A stretch of DNA of 64,000 nt from Tridacna crocea (GCA_943736015.1 OX031059.1:55439159-55503158), one strand, 5' to 3'; numbered from the stretch's first letter, positions 36,410-47,037 are shown. Numbers and translations: made by a program. The notes: generated by a model not told the origin, from the letters alone.

Positions 36410-36645
36410 TCTAACTCTTTACCAAACGACAAAATTGTAGGTTTGTCCAAATCGAAAGGATTTATAGACGACAAAATAAAAGTGACTGAAAAATTGAAAT
36501 TTGTTTTGTGAAGAGTAGAAAACATTGTGGGAAAAGGAGAAAATGCTGTTTACCAGCATTTTCTCCTTTTCCCACAATGTTTTCAAAAGGCTTCTTCCTC
36601 AGGGTGGCTAATCCTTGGGATTGTGTGGTAGTCTAATGGTTGAAC
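36410..36645 (-). mobile_element. TH-A, complete body, eroded termini
   Basis: CTAACTCTTTACCAAACGAC to GTGTGGTAGTCTAATGGTTG; hairpin intact. Confidence 0.9.
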
Positions 36646-36946
36646 GATATCCTGGAAACTTGTACAACTTACAGATGTGAGAAACATTTGAAGAAAACGT
36701 CAAGTTTTCACGGTATTGATATAGTGCTATTGTTCAAAATAAAACGAATCGCGGTTACAGGGCTCAATATTACTCCCTATGTAACAATGTTATCGAATGT
36801 TGTCCTATAAATGATAAGGTGAAAATAATGGTATTGGTATGATTGGAGAGTTAAGGGATAGGCCTACGGTAAGTAGGACGATTTCGTACATTCATACAAA
36901 TGTACTTTTAGATGACTGGTGGCTCAATCGGACTCGCTTGATCACC

Positions 36947-37175
36947 TTAACCCTTTCCCAAACGACAAATTTTAGACTCTTCCAAACTCAAAGAGTTTGC
37001 AGACGACAATTTCAAATTTGATAAAAAATGGCAGAGAGTTCTCCAAATGGGTAGAAAACACTGTGGGAAAGGGAGATATTGCTTGTTACGAGCAATTTCT
37101 CCTTTTCCCACAGTGTTTTCAAAAGACTTGTACTGCAGACACGTAAAAACAAGGGCTTGTTTGGGAAAGGGTTAA
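36947..37175 (-). mobile_element. TH-B, complete
   Basis: TTAACCCTTTCCCAAACGAC to TTTGGGAAAGGGTTAA; hairpin GCTTGTTACGAGC with one mismatch. Confidence 0.93.
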
Positions 37176-37306
37176 AGTAAGTCGTTCGTTAAAAAGAAAT
37201 GATGGTATTTATATTGTGTATTTTCATATTTGTATATGGCTATATAAAACTATGTAAGTTTTTGTCACTAAAGTAATTAGTTCGTTCGTTCGTTCGTCCT
37301 TACAAG

Positions 37307-37762
37307 TTAATCCTTTACCCCGTAAGGCATTTCTATGGTATCACTAATACTGACCTAAACCCTTTCCCAAACGACAAACTTTTGGACTAGACCAAATTGA
37401 AAGCATTTGCAGACGACAATTCAACTCTTGCTGAAAAGATGTTTTTCGTCTATGATAAGGTAGAAAACATTGTGGGAAAAGTGGAAAATGCTGGTTACCA
37501 GCATTTTCTCCTTTTTCCACAATGTTTTCAAAAGGCTACTCTTCCAGACCCGTAAAAACCAGGGATTGTTTGGGAAAGGGTTAAATAACAGCAAGGATGA
37601 AGCCATTTCTTATATGTAATTGACACCTTTGATGGCATAGAAAACATTGTGACAAAAGGTGAAATTGCTCGTCACGAGCAATTTCACCTTTTGCCACAAT
37701 GTTTTCCAAAGGCTCCTAATAAGCGATGCGTAGAAATGAGTATCTATGGAGTAAAGGGTTAA
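37307..37762 (-). mobile_element. TH-C carrying a TH-D insertion
   Basis: TTAATCCTTTACCCCGTAAG to CTAATACTGACC, TH-D (37356-37584), then ATAACAGCAAGGATGAAGCC to GGAGTAAAGGGTTAA. Confidence 0.93.
37356..37584 (-). mobile_element. TH-D nested in TH-C
   Basis: Bounded by TAAA (left) and TTAA (right), in the place where other TH-C copies read GACCCTAAATAACAG. Confidence 0.93.
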
Positions 37763-37967
37763 ATTAATCGACCACATCTGATCGTCACACGGGGATTTGC
37801 ATTCTACATAATATTTAAATACACCTCTTTACAGTGGGCTTAGTTATGAAACCTCTGCGAAAAGCATCGACTCATGTCAGCCTGTGCAGTTCGCGTGATA
37901 CTATACAGGCAATCACGTCATCATTGATTTAAAAGTAGACACATTTTTTCCAACAATATCTGACTTA

Positions 37968-38492
37968 ATTATGATGTAGAGTGGTCCCTGGACATACAGA
38001 AATTTGAGCAATAGCGAAAAGTATCGGCCCAAGTCAGCCTACACGGACTGCTTAGGCTGAAGGTAAGCCCTGTGTAATGCACTTCCGGTGAAAATTCTGA
38101 TTGGTTGATAAATAAGGACAAATAAGGATTTATGCAGAAATAATATTTCTGCACATTTCCAACGGATCAGAAATTCCGTTTATGTCTATTTTGAAATTAT
38201 TTTTTGATACTTTTGTTAGTTTTTCTGAAAAGGGAGGTAATTGTTATCTCTTTTTCAATTGAGAATATAGTGGTTTTTAGATTTATAAATGATAATTCAA
38301 AGAAGGAAAAAAATGGAAAAAATGAATCGGTGAAAGTAGTTCAATAATACTCATTTTTTAATTATAGCTAATTTTGCAGGATGATATTTTAGTGGAAATA
38401 GCTGTTTTCCATTACACAGGTCTTACCTGAACTGGGTCGATACTTTTCGCACATGCATTAAGCCCCCTTTTCAAAGAGCACGGCTCATATCT
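37968..38492. mobile_element. Family E element carrying a family J insertion
   Basis: GTAGAGTGGTCCCTGGACAT, CAGCCTACACGGACTGCTTA, J at 38061-38428, then ACTGGGTCGATACTTTTCGC and AAGCCCCCTTTTCAAAGAGC. Confidence 0.85.
38061..38428 (+). mobile_element. Family J MITE, inserted in an E element
   Basis: The ends AGGTAAGCCCTGTGTAATG and CATTACACAGGTCTTACCT (about 19 bp, in complementary sense) bound 368 bp. GA on both sides may be a 2 bp target duplication; removal rejoins AGGCTGA and ACTGGGTCGATAC of E. Confidence 0.88.
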
Positions 38493-38515
38493 ATATTGCT
38501 TGGGGGTCAAACCTT

Positions 38516-38969
38516 TTAACCCTTTACCACACAATGACGACTTTTAACGCCCCTGAGGAAGAAGCCTTTTGAAAACTTTGTGGGAAAAGGAGAAAATGCT
38601 GGTAAACAGCATTTTCTTCCTTTCCCACAAAGTTTTCTACCCTGTCAAAGCAAAATTGCACCATTTGAGCCACTTTGGAATTGTCGTCTACAAATGCTTT
38701 CAATTTGGATTGGTCTTAACCCTTTACTCCATAGGTACTCATTTCTACGCATTGCTTGTAGGAACCTTTGGAAAACATTGTGGCAAAAGGTGAAATTGCT
38801 CGTGACGAGCAATTTCACCTTTTGTCACAATGTTTTCTACGCTTTTAAAAGGTCTCATATACACATCAGAAACGGCTTCATCCTTGCTCTTAGGTAGGGT
38901 CAATTTAAGATACCATAGAAATGCTTTATGGGGTAAAGGGTTAAATTTTGCGGACTGGTAACGGGTTAA
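38516..38969 (+). mobile_element. TH-A carrying a TH-C insertion
   Basis: TTAACCCTTTACCACACAAT to GGATTGGTC, TH-C (38716-38944), then ATTTTGCGGACTGGTAACGG GTTAA. The target was the TCTAAAATTTT region of TH-A. Confidence 0.93.
38716..38944 (+). mobile_element. TH-C nested in TH-A
   Basis: Perfect TTAA on both sides; hairpin GTGAAATTGCTCGTGACGAG with complement. Confidence 0.94.
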
Positions 38970-39135
38970 GGTCGTTAAAATATTCGCTGGCGGGACAATT
39001 ATGGTCTGACATATTGTGCAAGCAATCAAAATGTATGATCATTATGTCTGTAGACTGACAGCGAGTTATCTAATTATTTCATCGCGTCTAGATCGGGCGT
39101 AAAACATCGACAACGAAGGTCATTGCGATGTCTTA

Positions 39136-39441
39136 TTAACCCTTTGCCAAACAATCCCTGGTTTTTATGATCCTGAGATAGAGACCTTTTAAAAACATTG
39201 TGGGAAAAGGAAAAAATGCTGGTAACCAGCACAATGACGACTTTTAACGCCCCTGAGGAAGAAGCCTTTTGAAAACTTTGTGGGAAAAGGGGAAAATGCT
39301 GGTAACCAGCATTTTCTCCTTTTCCTACAATGTTTTCTACCCTGCTGGAAACAATTTTCAATTTTTGAGTTAGGTTTATGTTGTCGTCTGCAAGCGCTTT
39401 CAATTTGGACAAGTCTGAAATTTTGTCGTTGTTAAAGAGTT
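39136..39441 (+). mobile_element. TH-A chimera made by template switching
   Basis: The left part (TTAACCCTTTGCCAAACAAT to GGTAACCAGC) is followed by ACAATGACGACTTTTAACGC, the left part of a second element. The second part repeats 38531-38590 without a difference over 60 bases. Confidence 0.92.
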
Positions 39442-39622
39442 AAACGGATACAAAGAGGGTCATGCAAGGGTCACATCTTACTCAAGTGTTGGATTTGTAA
39501 TCATGACGTCTATGTTCGATCCGGATTTGTTTATGTGGAATGGTCCTTGAGCAAGCTACTCTGTAGGCGAAAATTTTGTAAACCCAGCGCTACCAACCAA
39601 TGAGTTCAAAGCGCAAACCTTA

Positions 39623-40008
39623 AGGTTAGACCTGTATAATGCACTTCCGGTGAACATGGGGCAAAAATTCTAATTGGTTGATAAATAAGGATAAATAAGG
39701 ATTTATACAGAAATAATATTTTTGACATTTCTAACGGATCAGAAATTCCGTTTATGTCTATCTTGAAATTACTTTTGATACTTTTGTTAGTTTTCTGAAA
39801 AGGGAGGTAATTATTATCTCTTTTTGAATTGAGAATATAGCGGTTTTAGATTTATAAATCTGTCATTTATAAATGATAATTCAAAGAAGGAAAAAAATGA
39901 AATGGTGAAAGTACATGTAGTTCAATAATACTCATTTTTAATTATAGCTAATTTTGCAGGATGATATTTTAGTGGAAATAGCTGTTTTCCATTACACAGG
40001 TCTTACCT
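39623..40008 (+). mobile_element. Family J MITE
   Basis: Same sequence as 38061-38428 with scattered changes; ends AGGTTAGACCTGTATAATG and GGTCTTACCT. It has an extra duplication of about 17 bases around TTTATAAATCTGTCATTTAT. Confidence 0.88.
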
Positions 40009-40226
40009 AAAGTAACCAAGTTTATTTAGTTGTGTGAATATCACTATCAGATTTTACAAAACCTGCAATTTGGTTTTGGATCTGCACTGTCCGATTCAAC
40101 CCTTAAAATTAGGAGGATCACCTTTCTGACTCTAATGCTTAACGTGTACACTCTTAACTACCGTAACATTCTAATGAGTAAACACAGCTGTCACTGATTT
40201 GATCATTTCCGCTTGGCGGTGTCACA

Positions 40227-40457
40227 TTAAAACTCTTTACTACACGACAAAATTTTAGACCGGTTCAAATTGAAAGCATTTGCAGACGACAAAATAAAGG
40301 TGACTGAAAAATTGGAATTTGTTCTCGGAAGGGTAGAAAACACTGTGGGAAAAGGAGAAAATGCTGGTTACCAGCATTTTCTCCTTTTCCTACAGTGTTT
40401 TCAAAAGGCTTCTTTCTCAAGGGTGTCAGAAGTAGGGATTGTGTGGTAATGGGTTAA
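40227..40457 (-). mobile_element. TH-A, complete
   Basis: TTAAAACTCTTTACTACACG to GGTAATGGGTTAA; hairpin with ACTGTGGG / CCTACAGT outer stem. Confidence 0.92.
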
Positions 40458-41051
40458 AGTTTCACTTGGAAAGGCCGAACTGACCCCCAGTCCAGTACTG
40501 ATTGAAACTCGGGAAAGACACGAACAAGTTAACTGGTTCCAATATATGATAGAAACAACGCTGAAAGAGGCTTAGAATTCCACTGAAACAAACAAACAAT
40601 CAGACAAACCCATAATTAAACAAAAAAGAAAAACACAAACAAATGGTCAAATACTCCTCATTTTTTCTCTTGCCGTCTGACCTTTTTTTTTGATAAATAT
40701 TTAAATGAAACAATGTAACCCGTAAAGCGATATAAATTACAATCAAAACGGTTAGATGACACATTTTACACATATCATTACGCCAATAGAAGGGTCTTAG
40801 GAGGTGAAGCTATTTCAATTAGAAAGGAGTATTTCCACGATCGATGGCCTTTTGTAGTTTATTTTAATACGCCATTCCAATTCTGTATCTGAGTGCTATT
40901 AAAAAACTCATTTGTGTAGGAAAACTTGAGTTTAACTGGGTTTATTTCCTTCGGTTTTGCACAAAATACCATACATGCTCTTCAGAATTCAATATTGAAA
41001 CATTTATTATCGATCTCATAGTGGCATTGTCTTCGACAAATGCCACAAAAA
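40458..41051. other. Intergenic DNA without recognised features
   Basis: Weak S2-like wording near 40520-40580 (GATAGAAACAACGCTGAAAG) and A-rich stretches. No coding signal. Confidence 0.4.
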
Positions 41052-41160
41052 CTATCGAGCCCGGTCAGCCCGCGCAGTTCTTGCAGGCTGACCTGAATCA
41101 AAACTTTTTGCTCTTGTAAGTTTTCTACTTGCCAAAGGGCCATTCTATCTAACTTTTTGG
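41052..41160. mobile_element. Family E hairpin fragment
   Basis: GGTCAGCCCGCGCAGTTCTT GCAGGCTGACC; a nearly identical reversed piece is at 41672-41740. AAAGGGCCATTCTATCTAAC follows, as in E. Confidence 0.7.
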
Positions 41161-41384
41161 TCGCTCATGATATACAGTGTAAGCTTAGGTCTACAAGTTC
41201 GGCTAGAATAACTTATTTTCGATAGACATTCAAAAGGTTGGCATTTCAATTGTGCGACGAATACTAGTACATGTATTTGAAATACAAAACAGCTGCACGT
41301 GTGTGAATACATACCGATTGTTTCAAGGTCATCTATATATAGACGTATAGATGTACATATTGTTGCATGTTGTGCACGATCATT

Positions 41385-41472
41385 AGGCCTATTTCGTCGG
41401 TTTACTTCAAAAACCTTGCAACTACAGCTTGTAACAAGCTATAGTTACGAGGTTTTCGAAGTAAATCGACGA
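41385..41472. repeat. Palindrome, GTCGGTTTACTTC family copy 1
   Basis: TCGTCGGTTTACTTCAAAAA through CTACAGCTTGTAACAAGCTA to GAAGTAAATCGACGA. Arms of about 38 bp with a few mismatches. Confidence 0.88.
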
Positions 41473-41509
41473 TATTTAACCATTGAGCCGTTGGGTGCGT
41501 TTGATCTGT

Positions 41510-41668
41510 TTGTATCGGTCAGTGCGACAGGATCTATATCTCTCCCACCGCTGACCATTGTTTCGACGATGGTTATGTGGGAAAGCAGCCACTGGTTTGG
41601 ACAGAAAATTTTGCGGAGCCCTGGTAAAAGAATCTCTGCGAAAGCATGGAAAGGTGCACTACAGTGAA
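41510..41668 (+). mobile_element. SINE S2, partial copy
   Basis: Shares CAGTGCGACAGGATC, CTCTCCCACCGCTGA, ATGTGGGAAAGCAGCCAC and GGTGCACTAC with 35195-35480. An insertion of about 13 bases follows CCGCTGA. Confidence 0.75.
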
Positions 41669-41911
41669 CAGTGAAAGTTTTGATTCAGGTCAGCCTGCAA
41701 GAACTGCGCGGGCTGACCGGGTTTGATACTTTTTATTTTAATTTAAACATACTTTATTGTCAAGGTAAGCAAACTCATTGTAAGTAGTACATGTACAGTA
41801 TATGAAGTCTTATTTATGTACTTACGTAGGCTATTTGATACTTACGTCAATTCATTAAATCATGTAAACACAAACACTTTAAAACAAAGGTAAAAAAAAT
41901 AATGCAATTTA

Positions 41912-42185
41912 GTGAGACGTGCTCTGTGAAAAGGGAGCTTAATGCATCTGCAAAACAGTATCGACCCAGGTCAGCCTGCGCGGACTGCGCAGGCTGACCT
42001 GGGTCGATACGTTTTGCTCTATGTAGATTTTCTGCATGTTCAAGGACCAAACTATCCCCCATTCAGTCAATTATTAGAGTAGTGGATTTTATGACTCTTT
42101 AATTATGTGATGACTTGCTTGCTGTGTATAATGAATCACGGATATCGATTAAGCCCCCTTTTCACAGAGAATAGCTCAGTTATAT
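41912..42185. mobile_element. Family E element, best full copy
   Basis: Ends GTGCTCTGTGAAAAGGGAGC and AAGCCCCCTTTTCACAGAGA are inverted repeats. The hairpin GTATCGACCCAGGTCAGCCT...AGGCTGACCTGGGTCGATAC (41967-42020) is perfect. Confidence 0.88.
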
Positions 42186-42315
42186 TCGCACCACAGCTGA
42201 AGGTCATGCAAAAAATAAATATACATGTACTTACAAGTAATTGGACTGCCTTCGCAGAAAAACAGGTATGACGCATGAAACTTTGACGTGGAGTTCAATC
42301 TATACCTACATATTG

Positions 42316-42398
42316 TCGGTTTGCTTCCAAAACCTCGTCACTACAGCTTGTCACAAGCTGTAGTTACGAGGTTTTGGAAGTAAACCGACGATATTTAG
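42316..42398. repeat. Palindrome, GTCGGTTTACTTC family copy 2
   Basis: TTGTCGGTTTGCTTCCAAAA through CAGCTTGTCACAAGCTG to GGAAGTAAACCGACGATA; closer to perfect than copy 1. Confidence 0.9.
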
Positions 42399-42429
42399 TT
42401 TACTTGACAAGATATTTGACATTTCACAT

Positions 42430-42580
42430 TAATTTTGGAAGCTGTTGCAGGCGACAAATTAAATGAACTAAATTTTTCTTTTTAATGGTAAAAATCTATT
42501 GCGGTTAAAGGAGAAAATGATGGTTACCAGCATTTCTCCTTTAACCACAATGTAATGGTGTCAAAAACCTCCTTCCTCAG
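42430..42580 (-). mobile_element. TH, degenerate but with matched stem variants
   Basis: The hairpin reads TTGCGGTTAAAGGAGAAAAT on one arm and TCTCCTTTAACCACAA on the other, so the unusual GGTTAAAGG is matched by CCTTTAACC. Confidence 0.8.
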
Positions 42581-42639
42581 CAATTCGCGCAGTCTGACCA
42601 AGGTTGACATTTTTCTCAGTTCCCAGAAGCTCCCTGTTA

Positions 42640-43003
42640 AGGTAAGACCTGTGTAATGGAAAACGGCTATTTCCACTAAAATATCATCCTGCAAAATTAG
42701 CTATTATTAAAAATGAATATTATTGAAATACTTTCACCTTTTCATTTTTTCCATTTTTTCCTTCTTTGAATTATCATATATAAATCTAAAACCACTATAT
42801 TCTCAAATCAAAGCGAGGTAATAATTACCTCCCTTTTCAGAAAACTAACAAAAGTATCAAAAGATAATTTCAAGATATACATAAACGGAATTTCTGATCC
42901 GTTAGAAATATGCAAAAATATTATTTCTGAATAAATCCTTATTTATCCTCATTTATCGACCAATTAGAATTTTCACCGGAAGTGCATTACACAGGTCTTA
43001 CCT
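42640..43003 (-). mobile_element. Family J MITE, reversed
   Basis: Ends AGGTAAGACCTGTGTAATGG and GGTCTTACCT with TA outside each. The interior is the complement of the other two copies (TCCGTTTATGTCTATC in the minus sense). Confidence 0.88.
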
Positions 43004-43546
43004 TAACGTGATGGACTGATGGGTCATATTTAGTAAACATGTTGAGAATAAGAGTCAGAATGTTTACTAAGATTTGACAGTCCTCTAGATACATATCATA
43101 CTTGAAAGTCAAACTATATCTACCTACTACCTTACACTGTTTGTAAAAAGTTCCTGTAGTTAAATTTACCCTGAGCAACATCAGGAGTCTTGAACACACA
43201 TCTTTATGTCTAGAGTATAATTATCATTGAGCGCTTTGGCGGATCGCCATCCGATGACCTATGGAAAATTAGTGGAAGTAGACTGTATTCCAAACATGTA
43301 TACCATTTTGGAAAATGTATGTAGTAAACGCGGCTAATCTAGCCACGGATTAATCGTTCTCCCATACAAATTTTAAACTCTTTTTTTAAAAGGTAATAGT
43401 TATTGTACAAATGCAAATGTTTGTCCAAGGTAGATTAAAACCACACGGAGTAAATTCTGACCTCCGACTTTTAAAATCTTGATTGGTAGAGATTGTTTAA
43501 ATGTATGTCATTAATGCGATGTAGTTGGTTTGAGACTGTCCCTTAC
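43004..43546. other. Intergenic DNA without recognised features
   Basis: No known repeat family; frames are short. Confidence 0.4.
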
Positions 43547-43735
43547 CAATTGATTAAAAGTTTTGCCACATCTCCGTCGTTCTCACAACCGTTCTTCTCT
43601 ATGGTTTCTTTCCATTTATCAATGTGGTCTCGTAAATTCACCATTTGGTTCCAAGTTTTGCGAGCTTGTGCAGCTTTGCAAAACTTTTTTGGCCGACTCG
43701 GTAGTTTACTTCCATTCGGAACACCTAGGTCAATT
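43547..43735 (-). CDS. Possible isolated exon, unknown protein
   Basis: On the minus strand an open frame reads IDLGVPNGSKLPSRPKKFC, then KAAQARKTWNQMVNLRDHID and KWKETIEKNGCENDGDVAKL, and ends LINW at a GTAAGG donor. An AG precedes the first residue. The composition (basic, helical, no low complexity) looks more like protein than the frames around it. No family was recognised and no partner exon was found. It could be a captured exon, a transposon remnant or chance. Confidence 0.25.
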
Positions 43736-43842
43736 CTACGAATCAAGTTTATTTGGGAGCCGAAATAGTAGACACCAATGCTGTACGTCGGGTAAAATAA
43801 ACAATGATTGGTCAAATATCGATTTTCCACGGATCCGTATAT

Positions 43843-43961
43843 TGTGCGGAATACTGGTAAAGGAAACTCCATGATAGATAGGTGCACTGGCAGCCGCGAT
43901 AAAACTGAAATAATGTTGACAACGGCATGAAACATCAATCAATCAATCAATCAATCAATCA
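43843..43961 (+). mobile_element. SINE S2, 3' end with (CAAT)n tail
   Basis: Has ACTGGTAAAGGAAACTCC, ATAGGTGCACTGGCAGCCG and AACTGAAATAATGTTGACAA, then a (ATCA)n tail. Confidence 0.8.
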
Positions 43962-44358
43962 CAGTTATACTTGAAACAACCGCATCTTGAACATCTGTTT
44001 ATATTTACGAGGTCATAGATCATTCCTCTGCGAAGAGAAATGACCCATTGGTCATGTTGTTGGGGAGGGTCATTTCTCTGCATTACACCGGCTCCATACC
44101 CCCAACCCATCCCCACCCCACACTTTTGATCTAAGTAAGATCATGTACATGCATATCATGTGAAAAAACGTAGGAGTGGGGTCTGGTATTGTACAAGCAT
44201 TGCAAGTACGCCTTTATGTATTAGAAAAGTATGCAATGCACAAGATGAAATCAGAGCGTGACATTCAAGTGTGATTTACAATGTACAAACCTTTTGCACG
44301 CATACGCAATCTATTGGCTGATGCAATTATTTCGTGCACTAGTTTTGGTTTCTCCCCT
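43962..44358. other. Intergenic DNA without recognised features
   Basis: Includes the C-rich stretch CCCAACCCATCCCCACCCCA near 44101-44121; nothing else recognised. Confidence 0.4.
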
Positions 44359-44586
44359 TTAAGGCATTACCAAACGACAAAAGTTTAGGTTTGTCCAAAT
44401 CCAAAGAGATTGCAGACGGCAAAATAAATGTGACTGAAAATTTGAAATTTGTTTTGTAAAGGGTAGAAAACATAGTGGGAAAAGGAGAAAATGTTGGTTA
44501 CCAGCATTTTCTCCTTTTCCCACATGTTTTCTGAATGCTTCTTTCTCAGGATCGTCAAAAGCAGGGATTGTGTGGTAATGGGTTAA
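44359..44586 (-). mobile_element. TH-A, complete
   Basis: TTAAGGCATTACCAAACGAC to GGTAATGGGTTAA. Confidence 0.93.
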
Positions 44587-44697
44587 AAGATAAATCCGAG
44601 CATTAGAACTATACCATTTGTTGATTGCACAAGCTCTCAAAATGGACAAGTTTTAGTCTGGACGTATGGTACCGAAGAGATTGGTTGTATTGGGGTC

Positions 44698-45000
44698 ATT
44701 ATCTCCCGCTTGATGGCATTCCACAAATACACATCTATCAAATATGGGCATTCTGGGTACATAAGCGGACTAATTTTTCAAAACGACAACCGTTACTTTT
44801 AATTTCAAAATAAAATAAACGTTTATTCAGTAAAACGCAACCTGGTGCGATTTATTCAGTTTTGATCTGCTAGCAGGTAACCTATGCACCCGCCATTTAT
44901 TAAAACAGTCCGTACAGGCTTGGGTTTAGCTCCGGAATACGCCCTACTTTTCCCGAGTATTGGGGAATGGGTGATGAATATGACATGCGCAGACAACGAT
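44698..45000 (+). mobile_element. Family F element next to SINE S1
   Basis: CATTATCTCCCGCTTGATGG to GACATGCGCAGACAACGAT. ATTGGGGT precedes it and follows it; the right copy overlaps the start of S1, so the duplication is less certain. Confidence 0.8.
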
Positions 45001-45001
45001 A

Positions 45002-45254
45002 TTGGGGTTTAACGCCACTTTAACAGCTAAGGTCATATCATGGCGGTCGGTGACGCACGTATGTGTTTCCTGGCTTTCTCATACCAGTACTAACACAAGT
45101 TTCTTTCCAAAGACACCGACTACTTTTCTTACATGCTTCAGCAGAGGCGAGAGGCGAAATTACGCTGGAAAGAAAGTTCGCCTCAACCGGGTATCGAACT
45201 CACAACCACCAGGTCATGAGTCCGACAAGCTCACCACTGAGCCACCCGGTGGGC
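45002..45254 (-). mobile_element. SINE S1, second copy, reversed
   Basis: On the minus strand it reads CCGGGTGGCTCAGTGGTGAG, GAGTTCGATACCCGG and GCTGAAGCATGTAAGAAAAG, ending GTGGCGTTAAACCCCAAT. It abuts the right end of a family F copy. Confidence 0.88.
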
Positions 45255-45304
45255 GGTATCGAAGAGAATAGATCGTGGTCAGACTGCAGGGATCAGGGAG
45301 CAGT

Positions 45305-45532
45305 TTAACCCTTTACAAAACAATCCCTGGTTTTTACGACCCGGTGGAAGAAGCCTGCTGGAAACATCGCGGGAAAGGAGAAAATACTGGTAACCAGCAT
45401 TTTCTCCTTTTCCCTCAACGTTTTCTACTTTTCAAAGGTTAAGTTTTCATTTTTGAGTCACAATTACTTTGTCGTCTGCAAATTCTTTCAATTTGGGCAA
45501 GTCTGAAATATTGTCGTTTGGTAAAGAGTTAA
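45305..45532 (+). mobile_element. TH-A, complete
   Basis: First of a pair sharing TTAA 45529-45532. Hairpin outer stem ATCGCGGGAAAGG. Confidence 0.93.
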
Positions 45533-45757
45533 CCCATTACCACACAATCCCTACTTTTGACGCCCCTGAGAAAGAAGCCTTTAGAAAACATTGTGGGAAA
45601 AGGAGAAAATGCTGGTAACCAGCATTTTCTCCTTTTCCCACAGTGTTTTCTACCCTTCACAAATCAAATTTCAAATTTTCAGTCACTTTTATTTTGTCGT
45701 CTGCAAATGCTTTCAATTTGGACCGGTCTAAAATATTGTCGTTTGGTAAAAAGTTAA
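45529..45757 (+). mobile_element. TH-A, complete, near consensus
   Basis: TTAACCCATTACCACACAAT to GGTAAAAAGTTAA; one of the cleanest copies. Confidence 0.95.
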
Positions 45758-46058
45758 CTTACGTACATAACCTTTGTAAAGGGCATAGATATCCCGACAG
45801 GGACTTTAAAAGTTTTACATGTACAGCAATGGGTTAAATATTAAATCCAACATAACGGATAGAACAGAACAGAAATTTATTCAGATTTGTACATTACATA
45901 CATTGTCTTAGCTCAATACAATGCAAAATAATAACAACTGTCACGTGATTCTGAAATTTCTGGTCGGTAAAAAACGTGAAAAAGTATTATACCCGTATTT
46001 ATCAACTATCAAGAAATTTTATTCCATGTTTCACTAGAAGTGTCACGAGTCTACTAGC
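45758..46058. other. Intergenic DNA without recognised features
   Basis: About 300 A+T-rich bases between two TH pairs; nothing recognised. Confidence 0.4.
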
Positions 46059-46285
46059 TTAACTCTTTACCAAACGACAATATTTTAGGCTTGTCCAAAT
46101 CGAAAGCATTTGCAGACGACAAAAAAAGTGACTGAAAATTTGAAATTTGTTTTGTGAAGGGTAGAAAACATTTTGGAAAAAGGAGAAAATGCTGGTTACC
46201 ACCATTTTCTCCTTTTCCCAAAATGTTTTCTAAAGGCTTCTTTCTCAGGGTCGTTAAAAGTAGGAATTGTGTGGTAAAGGGTTAA
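46059..46285 (-). mobile_element. TH-A, complete
   Basis: First of a pair sharing TTAA 46282-46285. Centre mismatch GGTTACCACC. Confidence 0.93.
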
Positions 46286-46510
46286 CTCATCACCAAACGA
46301 CAAAATTGTAGGTGTGTCCTAATCGAAAGCTTTTGCAGATAACAAAATAAAGGTGACTGTAAATTTGAAATTTGTTTTGTGAAGGGTAGAAAACATTGTG
46401 GGAAAAGGAGAAAATGCTGGAAACCAGCAATTTCTCCTTTTCCCACAATGTTTTCTAAAGGCTTCTTTCTCAGGGTCGTCAAAAGTAAGGATTGTGTGGT
46501 AATGGGTTAA
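46282..46510 (-). mobile_element. TH-A, complete
   Basis: Second of the pair; centre GCTGGAAACCAGC. Confidence 0.93.
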
Positions 46511-46774
46511 TACAATACTGAAACAAAGACATATGCGTGAATTCGTGTTAATGAATGGTTTCCTCAGATCTGAACAACGATTGTTCTCAGTAGCGTTGTT
46601 GATATTTACAACGACTACTTGAGAAAACTGGAGCGTTGCTTTCATTTACTATATAGGGTATTTCAAGACCCACCAAAAATTAGTACAAAATTTGGTACTC
46701 GTGCCACAAAAAGGTACATTTTATTGATTGGGAAATACCCTTTTCTATACATTGTCACATTATAATTGGCTTGC

Positions 46775-47025
46775 AATAGGAGAAGAGGGGCATTCGGACA
46801 TTTGCGTAAAGTGTCGTCTCGGATCAGCCTGCGCAGTCCGCGCAGGCTAATCCGAGACGGCACTTTACGACTACATTAGATTTTGTGCCGCAGTCCACTT
46901 GTGCAAAATAGAAAATAACTTTAAAAAAAACCCCGGAAAATGTTGTTTCGGATTAGCCAGTGCGAATTGCGCAGGCTGATCCGAGATGACTCTTTACTCA
47001 AATGTCGGAATGTCCCCGTTTTCCA
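46775..47025. mobile_element. E2 double-hairpin element
   Basis: GGGGCATTCGGACATTTGCG, GATCAGCCTGCGCAGTCCGC with its complement, and a weaker second hairpin ending AAATGTCGGAATGTCCCCGT. A Helitron-like element starts 13 bases further on. Confidence 0.85.
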
Positions 47026-47037
47026 ATGCTAAAATTA

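Noticed and set aside
43935-43961. CRISPR-like short repeats (CAATCAAT)
   Set aside because: A SINE tail microsatellite in a eukaryotic genome with no spacers.
45557-45757. Recurring frames of about 66 codons ([19 protein letters not shown]...) seen many times in the window
   Set aside because: They are translations of the TH-A hairpin element in one orientation. They end at the element edge, are broken in most copies, and the non-coding palindrome explains them.
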